Of a stretch of 64,000 bases of DNA, positions 39,159 to 50,466 are shown piece by piece. Position numbers and translations under genes: made by a program. Origin of the DNA: Actinokineospora fastidiosa (GTDB lineage: Bacteria; Actinomycetota; Actinomycetes; Mycobacteriales; Pseudonocardiaceae); contig NZ_BMRB01000002.1 of NCBI RefSeq assembly GCF_014648415.1, positions 1,199,260 through 1,263,259 of the forward strand, written 5' to 3'. The notes beneath the pieces are model-generated. The model was given only the letters and a program-made list of their open reading frames with translations. It was not told the DNA's origin and searched no databases. Position 1 is the stretch's first letter. Each line of letters opens with the position of its first letter.

Positions 39159-40196
39159 CTAGGCCGACCGTCCCAACACCACCGCGTTGTCGCTCGGCGC
39201 CGGGCTGTCCTCAGCCGGGGCGTCAGCGGCTGCCTGCCGGAGCGTGGTGACGGCTGCCATCACCGGCCTCTCCTCGCTGGGCGCTGCCGCGCCGTCACGC
39301 GGGACCCCGACGGCAGGCGCCTTGGTGGTCACGGCCTCGGCATCCCCCTGCGGAACCGAAGGCGAAGTCTCCCCATCGGCGGCGGGGGGATCGTCGTGGA
39401 GGAGGGGGACCGCGGCGGCCAGGAGGCGGTGGGCGGCCTGGATGCTCTCGGCGATGCGGGCGCGGTGGGCGCGGAGTTCGTCGACCTGGCGGCGGGCGGC
39501 GGTGATCCGGCGCTCGGCCTCGGCGGTCGCGTCGGCGACGATGCGGGACGCGCGCTCACGGGCCGCGGTTTCCTCTTTGGACAGTGTCGCCATCGCCTCG
39601 GCCCTGCGGGCGGCCATGGCCGTCTCGAAGTCGGACTGGACCTGCTCGCGGAGGGCGGCGGCGCGTTCGTCGAGGTCGCGCCTGCGGTGTTCGGCGGCGC
39701 GGGTCATGGTCGCGATGCGGTCGTGGGCCTGGCGGAGGAGGGCGCGGTGTTCGGTCTCCAGGTCGCGGCGGCGGGTCTCGAGGTCGGCCAGCAGGCGCTC
39801 GGTGCGCTCGCGGGCGCGGGCGGCGGCCTGCTCGGCGGCCGCCCAGTGCTGCTCGGCCGCCGACTGGGCGCGGCCGGTGATCTCGGCGGCCTGCTCGTGG
39901 GCGAGGTCCACCATCCGGCGCAGGCGCTCGGGCAGGGTCGCCGGGTCCACCGGCGTCCTGGACAGCCGGTCGACGCGGGCGCGCAGGTCGCGCACCTCCG
40001 CGCGGGCCTGGTCGAGCAGCCGCGCCAGGTCGTCGGCGCGGGCGGCGGCGGCGTCCCGGTCGGCGGCGAGCAGCCGCAGCTCGACCTCGGTCTCCTCGAC
40101 GTAGCGCCGGACCTGGCCGGGGTCGCAGCCGCGCCACACCAGGTCGAAGTCGGTGCGCAGCGGAACAAGTTCGGACCGAGTGTCCACCGCGGTCAC
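39159..40196 (-). CDS. DivIVA/coiled-coil domain protein
   Basis: 345 residues from GTG 40196 with AGGAGG nine bases upstream. A DivIVA-like N-terminus (FDLVWRGCDPGQVRRYVEET) is followed by long heptad-rich coiled coil (about 40-280; ARADDLARLLDQARAEVRDL; RARERTERLLADLETRRRD). The 65-residue tail is Pro/Ala-rich and disordered. Such proteins mark cell poles or scaffold envelope growth in actinomycetes. This is a paralogue-type protein, not the essential Wag31, which sits near ftsZ. Convergent with the cold-shock gene. Confidence 0.8.
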   Translation of the reverse strand: MTAVDTRSELVPLRTDFDLVWRGCDPGQVRRYVEETEVELRLLAADRDAAAARADDLARLLDQARAEVRDLRARVDRLSRTPVDPATLPERLRRMVDLAHEQAAEITGRAQSAAEQHWAAAEQAAARARERTERLLADLETRRRDLETEHRALLRQAHDRIATMTRAAEHRRRDLDERAAALREQVQSDFETAMAARRAEAMATLSKEETAARERASRIVADATAEAERRITAARRQVDELRAHRARIAESIQAAHRLLAAAVPLLHDDPPAADGETSPSVPQGDAEAVTTKAPAVGVPRDGAAAPSEERPVMAAVTTLRQAAADAPAEDSPAPSDNAVVLGRSA

Positions 40197-40274
40197 GACG
40201 GCATCCCTCCTGTCATCGTCATGGGGTCCCGGGATCTTTGTTAGCACTCTCGCCCGCAGAGTGCCAATCCGCCG

Positions 40275-40583
40275 TCAGGGTTCGCCGAGCCGCTCCCGCA
40301 GTTCGGCGACCTCGCCCCGGGCGGCCGCCAGCAGGTCCTCCAGCTCGATGATGCGCGTGGTCGCCGCCAGCGAGTGGCCCTCGTCGAACAGCACCCGCAC
40401 GCGCGCGACCAGTTCGAGCTGCCTGCGGGTGTAGCGGCGGTGCCCGCCGTCCGAGCGCACCGGGCGCACCAGGTCCGCGGTGTCGAGGCTGCGCAGGAAC
40501 GCCTGCCGCACGCCGAGCAGACCGGCGGCCTGCCCGATGGTGTAGGCCGGGTAGTCGAGGTCGTCCAGGTCGTCGAGCGGCAC
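40275..40583 (-). CDS. MerR-family regulator (HspR-like, short)
   Basis: 102 residues from GTG 40583. The winged helix reads YTIGQAAGLLGVRQAFLRSL then GGHRRYTRRQLELVARVRVL, with a short coiled coil DLLAAARGEVAELRER. It lacks Cys ligand sites for metals, so it is more like the heat-shock or SkgA groups than metal-sensing MerR. It is divergent from a small gene whose promoter (40599-40627) lies directly beside its start, so autoregulation or cross-regulation is likely. Confidence 0.85.
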   Translation of the reverse strand: MPLDDLDDLDYPAYTIGQAAGLLGVRQAFLRSLDTADLVRPVRSDGGHRRYTRRQLELVARVRVLFDEGHSLAATTRIIELEDLLAAARGEVAELRERLGEP

Positions 40584-40598
40584 GGCGGCTCCAGGCGC

Positions 40599-40627
40599 TT
40601 GACAGAACTTGCAGTCGTGGCTATAAG
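40599..40627 (+). promoter_or_regulatory. Near-consensus sigma-70 promoter
   Basis: TTGACA at 40599-40604 and TATAAG at 40622-40627 with a 17-base spacer. This is the best match to the housekeeping consensus in the window. It drives the gene at 40678 and begins 16 bases from the MerR start. Confidence 0.8.
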
Positions 40628-40677
40628 AAATATAGATCGGTCAGTGACCTGGTGATAGTGGCCCGGGAGTGATCGAC

Positions 40678-40941
40678 ATGCCAGGTGCCGACGTGCGCAC
40701 GGCGGACTTCGCCGACCTGGTCCTCGCCGACCAGGACTGGCTCGACGCCGAGTTCGCCGCGATCATCGCCGCCAACTTCCCCACCGCCCCGGTACCCTCC
40801 GCCGCGCGCCCCGCGCCGCGCCCCGCCGTCCCCGCGCGCACGTCCCGCCCACGTCCTGCCCGGGTGCCCCACCGGATCGATCCGCACCAGCGCTCCCCTC
40901 CGCGACGACAGCCGACCACGCCGAACACCAGAAGGAGGTGA
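40678..40941 (+). CDS. Small hypothetical protein with basic Pro-rich tail
   Basis: 87 residues. The first 40 are acidic and ordered (ADFADLVLADQDWLDAEFAA, IIAANFPTAP); the rest is Arg/Pro-rich. A similar short N-terminal block occurs in actinomycete small proteins, but no function is known to me. It follows a near-consensus promoter at about 45 bases and is likely well transcribed. ATG 40678 is preferred to GTG 40669. Confidence 0.6.
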   Translation: MPGADVRTADFADLVLADQDWLDAEFAAIIAANFPTAPVPSAARPAPRPAVPARTSRPRPARVPHRIDPHQRSPPRRQPTTPNTRRR

Positions 40942-41011
40942 GGTCCACACCGGACGGCGCCCACGCGCGACCAGCGCCGCCGTCCCGGCATTCCCCTGTC
41001 GACGGATTCCC

Positions 41012-41043
41012 GTCCGCCGCGGCCTCTCCGGGCCGCGGCGGAC
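41012..41043 (+). terminator. Perfect 13-bp hairpin after the gene at 40678
   Basis: Arms 41012-41024 and 41031-41043 are exact reverse complements around TCTCCG. It lies 71 bases after the upstream stop codon. Confidence 0.75.
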
Positions 41044-41246
41044 TCAGCATGCAGACCCCACCCTCGGAGATTCGACTTCCCGAGGACTCCACCCACTGCG
41101 GACCCGACACGCGGCGGATTCGACTCGGGCCGGACTCGGCTCGTGGCGGACTGCGGCGGCCTCAGCCTGCCGAGGACGCGAGCTGCGCGGCACTCGACCC
41201 GCGCGGCACTCGGCCTGGGGCGACTGAGCCCGTAGCGGCTCGGCCC

Positions 41247-41280
41247 GCCGGGGGACGGCTGTGTTCGGCCGTCCCCCGGC
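41247..41280 (-). terminator. Perfect 13-bp hairpin ending the copper operon
   Basis: Arms 41247-41259 and 41268-41280 pair exactly around an eight-base loop. It begins six bases after the stop of the DUF305 gene on the minus strand. Confidence 0.8.
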
Positions 41281-41285
41281 TGGGC

Positions 41286-41855
41286 TCAGGAGTCGAGCAG
41301 GGCGTGCATCTCGGTGATCTCCGCCTGCTGGGCGTCGATGATCTGCTGGGCGAGGGCCTTGGCCTCGGCGTTGCCGCCCTCGGCTAGCTCGGTCCTGGCC
41401 ATCTCGACCGCGCCCTCGTGGTGTTCGATCATCATCTCCAGCCAGCGCCGGTCGAAATCGGCGTTCTTGGCGTCTTCGAGCCGCGTCATGTCCTCGGCGC
41501 TCATCATGCCGGGGCCGTGGCCCTCGTGGCCGCCTGCCGCGGTGGGGGCGCCCCATGCCGCGAGCCACTGGGTCATGGTCCGGATCTCCGGGGCCTGCGC
41601 CTGCTCGACGCGCTCGGCCAGGCTCAGCACCTCCGGGGTGGTGGTGCGGCCCTCGACCAGCGCGGCCATCTCGACGGCCTGCTCGTGGTGGGGGATCATG
41701 CCCTGCGCGAAGGCGATGTCGGCAGCGTTGTGGTCGGCGGCCGCGCTCGTCGGGGTGGTCGGGGGCGGGGTGGTGGAGCCGTTGTCCGCGCCCGCGCACC
41801 CGGCGAGCAGAACACCCGCGGCCACCATGGCCGCGGCGAACGTCGTGGTCTTCAT
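41286..41855 (-). CDS. DUF305 family copper-associated lipoprotein
   Basis: 189 residues from ATG 41855. The signal ends in lipobox LAGC, so it is a surface lipoprotein. DUF305 halves show GMIPHHEQAVEMA and MMIEHHEGAVEMA, with paired His and Met likely to bind copper, and GPGMMSAEDM between them. It is the last gene of the csoR-copZ-copA operon and is followed by a terminator hairpin. It probably handles extracytoplasmic copper, by family context. Confidence 0.88.
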   Translation of the reverse strand: MKTTTFAAAMVAAGVLLAGCAGADNGSTTPPPTTPTSAAADHNAADIAFAQGMIPHHEQAVEMAALVEGRTTTPEVLSLAERVEQAQAPEIRTMTQWLAAWGAPTAAGGHEGHGPGMMSAEDMTRLEDAKNADFDRRWLEMMIEHHEGAVEMARTELAEGGNAEAKALAQQIIDAQQAEITEMHALLDS

Positions 41856-41905
41856 TTGTCCTTCTGTCCTGTCGGTGTGGATTCGGCGGTGACGAGACCG
41901 CCGAT

Positions 41906-42274
41906 CTACAGCCGGAGGACGCAGACGGAATGCAGGGTCGCTCTGCCGCCGGGCAACACCGGCGACGGCGGGGCCACGGGGACGGCGACGGACCGGGGAG
42001 GCGCGCGGCCGCGCGAAGCCCGCCTGAGCCGCCAGCCGACGAGCGCGGTGACCAGGACGAGCATCCCCAGCAGGATCGCCAGGCACAGGTGCAGCAGGCC
42101 GTGGTCGCCAGCGGGCTCGGAGTCGACCGGACAGCAGTCATGGGACGCCGACGCGGCAGAGCCGTGATGGGCGGGCCCGGCGGGATCGGTGGAGGCCAGG
42201 TGGTGCATGGACAGCACCGCGAACACCAGCGCGCAGGCGAGCAGCCAGCGCGGGATGGCGTTCGGGCCGACCAT
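41906..42274 (-). CDS. DUF6153-type small membrane protein in the copper operon
   Basis: 122 residues with two hydrophobic segments (WLLACALVFAVLSMHHLA; LLHLCLAILLGMLVLVTAL). Between and beside them are HH, HDCC and DHGLLHLC clusters suited to metal binding. I recall the LLHLCLA-type motif from DUF6153 proteins. It lies between copA and the DUF305 gene, with gaps of 65 and 50 bases. A role in copper handling at the membrane is inferred from context alone. Confidence 0.7.
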   Translation of the reverse strand: MVGPNAIPRWLLACALVFAVLSMHHLASTDPAGPAHHGSAASASHDCCPVDSEPAGDHGLLHLCLAILLGMLVLVTALVGWRLRRASRGRAPPRSVAVPVAPPSPVLPGGRATLHSVCVLRL

Positions 42275-42339
42275 GCGCGCGATCGTACCGACGCGCGGGC
42301 CCGCGCCCCCGAGGGGACGCGGGCCCGCGGTCGGGGGGA

Positions 42340-44616
42340 TCACGCCGCCGTCGCCTCGGGCCTGATGCCGCGGAAGCCGCGCAGTCGCAGGCTGTTCGTC
42401 ACCACGAACACCGAGCTGAACGCCATCGCCGCGCCCGCGAGCATCGGGTTGAGCAGCCCGGCCGCGGCCAGCGGCAGGGCGGCGACGTTGTAGGCGAAGG
42501 CCCAGAACAGGTTGCCCTTGATCGTGGCCAGCGTCCGCCGCGAGAGCCGGATGGCGTCGACGGCGGCGAGCAGGTCGCCGCGCACCAGGGTCAGGTCGGC
42601 CGCCTCGATGGCGGCGTCGGTGCCGGTGCCCATGGCCAGGCCGAGGTCGGCCTGGGCGAGCGCGGCGGCGTCGTTCACGCCGTCGCCGACCATGGCCACC
42701 ACCCGGCCGTCGGCCTGCAGTCGCTTGACCGCGTCGACCTTGTCCTCGGGCAGGACCTCGGCGATCACCTCGGAAATGCCCACCTCAGCGGCGACCGACC
42801 TGGCCACGGCCTCGTTGTCGCCGGTCAGCAGGACCGGGGTCAGCCCGAGGGCCCGCAGCTCGCGGATGGCCTCGGCCGAGGTCGGCTTGACCGTGTCGGC
42901 GACGACCAGGACCGCGCGGGCCCGCCCGTCCCAGCCGACGGCCACGGCGGTCCGGCCGCGCTGTTCCGCTGCCGCCTTCGCCTCGGCGAGGTCGGCGGGC
43001 AGGTGCTGGGACCACTGCTCCAGCAGTGCCGTGCGGCCCACGATCACGCCGTGCCCGTCCACCACGCCCTGGACGCCGAGGCCCTCGACGTTGCCGAAGT
43101 CCGCCACCGAGGGCAGCTCGCCGACCTCCTCGCGGGCGCCGCGGGCGACGGCCTGGGCGATCGGGTGCTCGGAGGCGTCCTCCACCGCACCGGCCAGGCG
43201 CAGCGCCTCGGCCCGGTCGACGCCCTCGGCGACGTGGACCTCGACCAGCGACATCTGGCCGGTGGTGACCGTGCCGGTCTTGTCCAGCACCACGGTGTCG
43301 ACGCGGCGGGTGGACTCCAGGACCTCGGGGCCCTTGATCAGCACGCCCAGCTGGGCGCCCCGGCCGGTGCCGACCAGCAGCGCGGTCGGCGTGGCCAGAC
43401 CCAGCGCGCACGGGCAGGCGATGATCAGCACCGCGACCGCGGCGGTGAAAGCCGCCGCCACGCTGCCGCCCGCGCCCAGCCAGAACGCCAGCGTCCCGGC
43501 GGCCAGCGCGATCACGATCGGCACGAAGACGCCCGACACGCGGTCGGCAAGCCGCTGGACCTCGGCCTTGCCGGTCTGCGCGTCCTCGACCAGCTTGGCC
43601 ATCCGCGCCAGCTGAGTGTCGGAGCCGACCCGGGTGGCGCGGACGACGAGCCTGCCGCCCGCGTTCACCGTGGCCCCGACGACCTCGCTGCCCGGCCCGA
43701 CCTCGACCGGCACGGACTCGCCGGTCAGCATGCTCGCGTCGACCGCGGACGACCCGTCCTCGACGACGCCGTCCGTGGCGATCTTCTCGCCGGGACGCAC
43801 CACGAACCGGTCCCCCACGGCCAACCGGTCGACCGGGATCCGCGTCTCGCGGCCGTCGCGCAGCACGGCGACGTCCTTCGCGCCCAGTTCCAGCAGCGCC
43901 CGCAGGGCCGCGCCCGCCCGGCGCTTGGAGCGGGCCTCGAAGTAGCGCCCGGCCAGGATGAACGTGGTCACCCCGGCGGCGACCTCCAGGTAGATGTTGG
44001 CCTCGCCGCTCATCCGTTGGATGGTCAGCTCGAACGGGTGCGTCATCCCCGGCTCGCCCGCGGTTCCCCACAGCAGCGCGTAGAGCGACCACAGGAACGC
44101 CGCGATGGTGCCCATCGAGATCAGCGTGTCCATGGTGGCCGCGCCGTGCCGGAGGTTGGCCCACGCCGCCTTGTGGAACGGCCACGCCGCCCACACGATC
44201 ACCGGCCCGGCCAGGGCCAGCGAGATCCACTGCCAGTAGGTGAACTGCAGCGCCGGGACCATCGCCATCGCGATGACCGGCGCCGACAGCACGGCCGACC
44301 CGATCAGCCGCTGCCGCAGCGAGCGGGTGGCGTCCTCCTCTTCGGCGGGCGCCTCGGGCTCACCCGACGCGGGCGGCTTCGGCAGGGCGGCCGCGTAGCC
44401 CGCGGCCTCGACCTGCTCGACCAGCGTGGCCGGGTCCATGTCGGCCGGGAAGACGACCTTGGCCTTCTCCGTGGCGTAGTTGACGCTGGCGGTGACGCCG
44501 TCCAGCTTGTTCAGCTTGCGCTCGATGCGGTTGGCGCAGGAGGCGCACGTCATCCCGCTGATGGCGAGTTCGACCTCGCCGGTGGCGGCGGGCAGCGCCC
44601 GGGTGTCCGATGTCAT
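42340..44616 (-). CDS. copA: Copper-exporting P1B-1 ATPase
   Basis: 758 residues that pump Cu(I) out of the cytoplasm. An N-terminal HMA domain has [12 protein letters not shown] (Cys24, Cys27). The membrane signature is [12 protein letters not shown], phosphorylation is at DKTGTVTTG, with SEHPIAQAV and TGESVPVEV. The last membrane helices carry [16 protein letters not shown] and [12 protein letters not shown], matching the P1B-1 copper sites. ATG 44616. It is preceded by the secreted His-rich protein (12-base gap). CsoR-type control is expected from the five palindromes upstream of csoR. Confidence 0.96.
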   Translation of the reverse strand: MTSDTRALPAATGEVELAISGMTCASCANRIERKLNKLDGVTASVNYATEKAKVVFPADMDPATLVEQVEAAGYAAALPKPPASGEPEAPAEEEDATRSLRQRLIGSAVLSAPVIAMAMVPALQFTYWQWISLALAGPVIVWAAWPFHKAAWANLRHGAATMDTLISMGTIAAFLWSLYALLWGTAGEPGMTHPFELTIQRMSGEANIYLEVAAGVTTFILAGRYFEARSKRRAGAALRALLELGAKDVAVLRDGRETRIPVDRLAVGDRFVVRPGEKIATDGVVEDGSSAVDASMLTGESVPVEVGPGSEVVGATVNAGGRLVVRATRVGSDTQLARMAKLVEDAQTGKAEVQRLADRVSGVFVPIVIALAAGTLAFWLGAGGSVAAAFTAAVAVLIIACPCALGLATPTALLVGTGRGAQLGVLIKGPEVLESTRRVDTVVLDKTGTVTTGQMSLVEVHVAEGVDRAEALRLAGAVEDASEHPIAQAVARGAREEVGELPSVADFGNVEGLGVQGVVDGHGVIVGRTALLEQWSQHLPADLAEAKAAAEQRGRTAVAVGWDGRARAVLVVADTVKPTSAEAIRELRALGLTPVLLTGDNEAVARSVAAEVGISEVIAEVLPEDKVDAVKRLQADGRVVAMVGDGVNDAAALAQADLGLAMGTGTDAAIEAADLTLVRGDLLAAVDAIRLSRRTLATIKGNLFWAFAYNVAALPLAAAGLLNPMLAGAAMAFSSVFVVTNSLRLRGFRGIRPEATAA

Positions 44617-44627
44617 GGCGTCCTCCC

Positions 44628-45587
44628 CTAGTGCCCGTGTCCGGGCTCGCCGTGCCCCGCGCCGCCGTCGTCGGACGGGGGCGTGGCCGTCGGCCTGGGC
44701 GCGTGGTCGCTCACGGTGACCGTGAACTCGGCGGTCCGCACCTCGCCGTCGTGCTGGAAGTCCAGGAACAGGCGGTAGGCGCCCCCGGTCGGGACCTCCA
44801 CGCCGAACCCGATGTCCGGGCCCGCCTGGGTGCGCCCGTCGCCGGGCGTGCCGTCCGGGTGCACGTGCAGGTACGCCAGGTCCCCGGAGCGCAGCGCGAC
44901 CAGGTGGCCGTAGGCGCCCAGGTAGGGCTGCAGGTCGGTGACCGGCACGCCGTCCTTGGTCACCGTCGCGGTGACCTCCGACGAGCGGCCCGCGACGAGG
45001 TCGCCGGAGAGCTGGACCCGGTAGCCGTCGACCTCGTCGGCCCACGAGTCCTGGTGCTCGACGCGCTGGGCGTCGCCGTCGGCGAAGAGGTCGACGCCGA
45101 GCGTGAGCCCCTGGCCGCCGGTCGGCACGAAGTCGGCGAACGCCCGGTACACGCCCGGGTCGTCGACCGTCAGCGGGACCGACCAGACGCCGTCCCCGGA
45201 CATCTCCGGGTGGACGTGCTGGAACCCGCTGAGGTCGCGGCGCACCACGATCAGGTGCATCCGCTTGTCGTGCGACACGTCGAAGGCGGTGACGGGGTGG
45301 CCGTCGGGGCCGGTGACGCGGAAGGAGAAGGGCTGTTGGCGGCCCGCGGTCAGCGTCGTCGAGACAGGGGTGAGGGTGTAACCGCCCTTGGACGACGCGA
45401 GCCCGGCGGGCTCATGGGGGGTCGCCGCGACGGTGTCGCTGTGACCGCCCCCGTGCCCGGGGCCCTCGGCCTCGGGCACCCCGGCCGCGCCGGGGAAGGG
45501 GCCGACAGCGGAGCCGACGGCCCAGGCGCCCGCGGCGACCAGGACGACGGCCGCACCGTAGGCGGCGAGCTTCCCTGCTGTGTTCAT
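44628..45587 (-). CDS. Secreted His-rich protein of the copper operon, two Ig-like domains
   Basis: 319 residues. The N-terminus has a signal or membrane anchor ([19 protein letters not shown]). The rest shows two beta-sandwich-like halves ([56 protein letters not shown]) and a His-Gly-rich end (GHGEPGHGH). Paired HVHP motifs and the tail could bind copper. I do not know a named family. It sits between copZ and copA with 12-base gaps on both sides, so it is co-translated. It may buffer or deliver copper outside the membrane. Confidence 0.72.
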   Translation of the reverse strand: MNTAGKLAAYGAAVVLVAAGAWAVGSAVGPFPGAAGVPEAEGPGHGGGHSDTVAATPHEPAGLASSKGGYTLTPVSTTLTAGRQQPFSFRVTGPDGHPVTAFDVSHDKRMHLIVVRRDLSGFQHVHPEMSGDGVWSVPLTVDDPGVYRAFADFVPTGGQGLTLGVDLFADGDAQRVEHQDSWADEVDGYRVQLSGDLVAGRSSEVTATVTKDGVPVTDLQPYLGAYGHLVALRSGDLAYLHVHPDGTPGDGRTQAGPDIGFGVEVPTGGAYRLFLDFQHDGEVRTAEFTVTVSDHAPRPTATPPSDDGGAGHGEPGHGH

Positions 45588-45599
45588 GTCAGTCGCTTC

Positions 45600-45806
45600 C
45601 TACGCGGTCAGCTGGTAGCCCGCCTCCTCGACCGCGGCGCGCACGCGCTCCCGGTCGAGCGGCTGGGCGCTGACGACGGTGACCTTGCCGGTGGGCACGT
45701 CGACGTCGATGTTCTGCACACCGTCGATCGTGCCGACCTCCTCACGCACGGAGGCGGCGCAGTGCCCGCAGGTCATCCCGGTCACGGTGTAGGTGGTCTC
45801 GGTCAT
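45600..45806 (-). CDS. copZ: Copper chaperone CopZ
   Basis: 68 residues, a single heavy-metal-associated domain with the copper-binding loop GMTCGHCAAS (Cys13, Cys16) and the usual ferredoxin-like pattern. It carries Cu(I) in the cytoplasm and delivers it to CopA or to CsoR. It lies second in the operon between csoR (19-base gap) and the secreted His-rich protein. Family and function are clear. Confidence 0.95.
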   Translation of the reverse strand: MTETTYTVTGMTCGHCAASVREEVGTIDGVQNIDVDVPTGKVTVVSAQPLDRERVRAAVEEAGYQLTA

Positions 45807-45825
45807 GGCGTTCCCTCTGTCGGTT

Positions 45826-46107
45826 CTAGGACCGCACGAGCCGTGCGATCGCGGCGCTGGCCTCGGCGACCTTCGCGTCGGCGGTCTCCCCGCCCTCGGC
45901 GACGGCCTGGGCCACGCAGTGCTTCAGGTGCTCGTCGATCAGGCCGATCGACACCGCCTGCAGGGCCTTGGTGACCGCGGAGATCTGGGTCAGCACGTCG
46001 ATGCAGTACTCATCGCTCTCCACCATCCGGTGCAGCCCGCGCACCTGACCCTCGATGCGCTTCAGTCGCTTGAGGTAGGCATCCTTGTCCTGGGCGTAGC
46101 CGTTCAT
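45826..46107 (-). CDS. csoR: Copper-sensing repressor CsoR
   Basis: 93 residues, an all-helical DUF156 repressor. The Cu(I) ligands of the family are Cys35 (YCIDVLTQ), His60 and Cys64 (EHLKHC). The conserved block AYLKRLKRIEGQVRGLHRM is present. ATG 46107 follows GGGAGGGG; an upstream in-frame start is less likely. It heads the operon and would repress it until Cu(I) binds. Palindromes matching its site lie immediately upstream. Confidence 0.95.
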   Translation of the reverse strand: MNGYAQDKDAYLKRLKRIEGQVRGLHRMVESDEYCIDVLTQISAVTKALQAVSIGLIDEHLKHCVAQAVAEGGETADAKVAEASAAIARLVRS

Positions 46108-46134
46108 GCCGCCCCTCCCTTCGCCGGTCGTCGG

Positions 46135-46285
46135 TAACCCTGTGGGGGTATGGCTCATTTCTACCCCCAGGGGGTATCCCTGTCAAACCGTGGAGCCGGG
46201 TGTCGCGCGTCACGGCAGCATACCCCCTTGCCGTATGCATAACCGCGGTGCTACCTTCGCCGCTGCCCATACCCCCTAGAGGTAT
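46135..46285. promoter_or_regulatory. Cluster of CsoR-type operators between csoR and the divergent genes
   Basis: Four TACCC...GGGTA-like palindromes: TAACCCTGTGGGGGTAT at 46135-46151 (imperfect), the exact 15-bp TACCCCCAGGGGGTA at 46162-46176, ATACCCCCTTGCCGTAT at 46220-46236, and ATACCCCCTAGAGGTAT at 46269-46285. They cover both promoters. These match the G-tract inverted repeats known for actinobacterial CsoR. Confidence 0.8.
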
Positions 46286-46320
46286 AGGCACCGACGTCGC
46301 AGTGGAGGCGAGAGATCAGC

Positions 46321-46836
46321 ATGGTCCGCATCCAGCCGCCCGCCGAGCCGCCCGCGCACTCCCGGGACCTGCTCGCCGAGCTGACCGCCCGACGGGGGGC
46401 GCCGGGGCCGATGGTCGCCACCATGGCCCACTCCCCCGCGCTCCTGCAGGGCTACCTCGACCTGTCCCGCGCCATCAAGCGGGTGAAGCTGCCACGCGCG
46501 CTCAGCGAGAAGATCTCCCTGGCCGTGCAGGAGTGGCTGGGCTGCGCGCTGTGCCTGGCCGCCCACACCGACGCCGCCCGCGCCGCGGGTCTCAGCGAGA
46601 GCGACATCGCCCTGGCGCGCGAGGGCGTCTCCACCGACGACCGCGAGACCGCGCTGCTCGACCTCGCCGTCCGCGTCCTGGCCGAGCCCGCGTCGATCAC
46701 CGACGACGACCTCGCCCGGGTCCGGGCCCACGGCTGGGGCGACCGCGCGATCGCCGATGTCGTCGGCCTGGTGAGCCTCAACCACCTGACGGGCGCGTTC
46801 AACCTCGTCGCGGGCCTCGAACCCGACTCGCCCTGA
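46321..46836 (+). CDS. Carboxymuconolactone decarboxylase-family protein (AhpD-like)
   Basis: 171 residues. The AhpD-type centre is AVQEWLGCALCLAAHTD with Glu71, Cys75, Cys78 and His82, so a peroxidase or disulfide relay function is likely. It starts at ATG 46321, 36 bases after a CsoR-type site, divergent from csoR. A thiol redox role under copper stress would make sense, but the substrate is not known. A separate CsoR box overlaps its stop codon. Confidence 0.85.
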   Translation: MVRIQPPAEPPAHSRDLLAELTARRGAPGPMVATMAHSPALLQGYLDLSRAIKRVKLPRALSEKISLAVQEWLGCALCLAAHTDAARAAGLSESDIALAREGVSTDDRETALLDLAVRVLAEPASITDDDLARVRAHGWGDRAIADVVGLVSLNHLTGAFNLVAGLEPDSP

Positions 46837-46852
46837 TACCCCAAGCGGGTAT
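46836..46852. promoter_or_regulatory. CsoR-type operator before the DUF4396-type gene
   Basis: ATACCC-CAAGC-GGGTAT has exact 6-bp arms, overlapping the end of the stop codon of the AhpD-like gene and lying 34 bases before the next ATG. It suggests a separate copper-inducible promoter. Confidence 0.75.
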
Positions 46853-46886
46853 AGCTTCATCCCCAGACCGAGGAGGCCTGTTTCCC

Positions 46887-47450
46887 ATGTCCACAGAGCA
46901 CCACCACGAACCGGCCCACGACCAGGGCCGCTCCGACCACGCCGGTCAGCACGGCGCCCATCACCACGGTGACCATCAGAACGGTGGCCGGCACGGGGCC
47001 CACCAGCACGGCGGGGCGAGCTGGCGGGTCGCGGCGTCGGCCACGCTGCACTGCCTCACCGGGTGCGCGATCGGCGAGGTCCTGGGCATGGTCATCGGCA
47101 CCGCGCTGGGCTGGGGGACGATCGCCACGATCGCCCTCGCGGTCGGCCTCGCGTTCCTCTTCGGCTACGCGCTGACCATGTGGGGCGTGCTCAAGGCCGG
47201 CGTGAAGTTCAAGCAGGCCGTCAAGATCGCGCTGGCCGCCGACACCGTCTCCATCACCGTCATGGAGATCATCGACAACGGGGTCATGGTGGTCGTCCCC
47301 GGCGCCATGGACGCGGGCCTGGCCAGCGCCCTGTTCTGGGGCGCGCTCGCCTTCGCGTTCCTGGTGGCCTTCCTGGTCACCTGGCCGGTCAACAAGTGGC
47401 TGATCGGCCGGGGCACCGGCCACGCGGTGGTGCACGCCTACCACCACTGA
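46887..47450 (+). CDS. DUF4396-type membrane protein with His-rich N-terminus
   Basis: 187 residues. The first 45 contain about 15 His (EHHHEPAHDQ; GAHHHGDHQNGGRHGAHQHG). After that come four membrane helices (CAIGEVLGMVIGTALGWG; TIALAVGLAFLFGYAL; MDAGLASALFWGALAFAF), the DUF4396 pattern. ATG 46887 follows GAGGAGG. It has its own CsoR-like operator. Metal binding at the cytoplasmic tail and copper export or sequestration are possible, but no activity is known. Confidence 0.82.
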   Translation: MSTEHHHEPAHDQGRSDHAGQHGAHHHGDHQNGGRHGAHQHGGASWRVAASATLHCLTGCAIGEVLGMVIGTALGWGTIATIALAVGLAFLFGYALTMWGVLKAGVKFKQAVKIALAADTVSITVMEIIDNGVMVVVPGAMDAGLASALFWGALAFAFLVAFLVTWPVNKWLIGRGTGHAVVHAYHH

Positions 47451-47451
47451 C

Positions 47452-47481
47452 GGAGGAGCGCCGCCCGCGCGGCGCTCCTCC
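47452..47481. terminator. Perfect 13-bp bidirectional terminator
   Basis: Arms 47452-47464 and 47469-47481 are exact reverse complements around CCGC. It fills the gap between the convergent DUF4396-type and CBS genes, with one base left after the first stop and five before the second. Confidence 0.85.
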
Positions 47482-47486
47482 CGGCG

Positions 47487-47906
47487 TCAGGAGTTCGCGG
47501 TCGCCGAGCTGATGTCGCCCAGGGCGGAGTCCTGGTCGCGCTCCAGGGCGGCGTCGCCGAGGGAGAAGACCCCGACGGGCTTGCCCTTATCGACCACGAC
47601 GATGCGGCGGACCGCGTTCTCCCGCATGCGGTCCAGCGCGGCGTCGATGTCCTCGTCCGGGCTCGCGGTGACGACCTCGCTCGAGCACACGTCCCGCAGA
47701 ACGCAGCCTGCGAGGTCGTCCTGCTCGGCCACGGCCCTGACCACGATGTCGCGGTCGGTGACGATGCCCGTCAGCTCCCCGTCGTCGACGACCAGCACGT
47801 CACCGATGCCGCGCTCCCGCATCTTCACCGCCGCCTGCCGCACCGCGGTGTCGCCGGGCAGTGCGACGGGGTTGGCCGTCATGACCTCGCGTAGTGCCTG
47901 GCCCAT
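47487..47906 (-). CDS. CBS-domain pair protein
   Basis: 139 residues with two CBS motifs: VMTANPVALPGDTAVRQAAV to GIVTDRDIVVRAVAE, and VTASPDEDIDAALDRMRENA to VGVFSLGDAALER. It is a stand-alone adenosine-nucleotide sensor typical of actinobacteria (hypoxic response protein-like). No enzyme domain is attached. ATG 47906. The signal it reports to is unknown. Confidence 0.88.
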   Translation of the reverse strand: MGQALREVMTANPVALPGDTAVRQAAVKMRERGIGDVLVVDDGELTGIVTDRDIVVRAVAEQDDLAGCVLRDVCSSEVVTASPDEDIDAALDRMRENAVRRIVVVDKGKPVGVFSLGDAALERDQDSALGDISSATANS

Positions 47907-47969
47907 GATCCCTCCCGGGGCTCGTCGTCCGGCACACGCTTACCCGGCACGGGTGGGGCGAAACCCGGG

Positions 47970-50357
<2,388 letters not shown>

Positions 50358-50466
50358 GGCCGTTCTCCCTCTGCTGGTGCGGCCCCCTCCAGGCGACCGC
50401 GTCGCTGCCACCCTAGGTGAGCGCCGAACGGCCGCGCTTCTCGAATCCTGACCGCCGTTCACCTGG

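Larger units (their letters stand above)
40942..41285. other. Convergent gap with two terminators and degenerate repeats
   Basis: Between the hairpins at 41012-41043 and 41247-41280 lies Asp/Arg-coding-like GC-rich sequence with recurring GCGGATTCGACTCG and GCGGCACTCG words. No gene is supported. Confidence 0.5.

Noticed and set aside
41044-41246. Small protein gene in the copper/MerR gap
   Set aside because: The open frame contains degenerate repeat words, has no ribosome site, and lies between two terminator hairpins.
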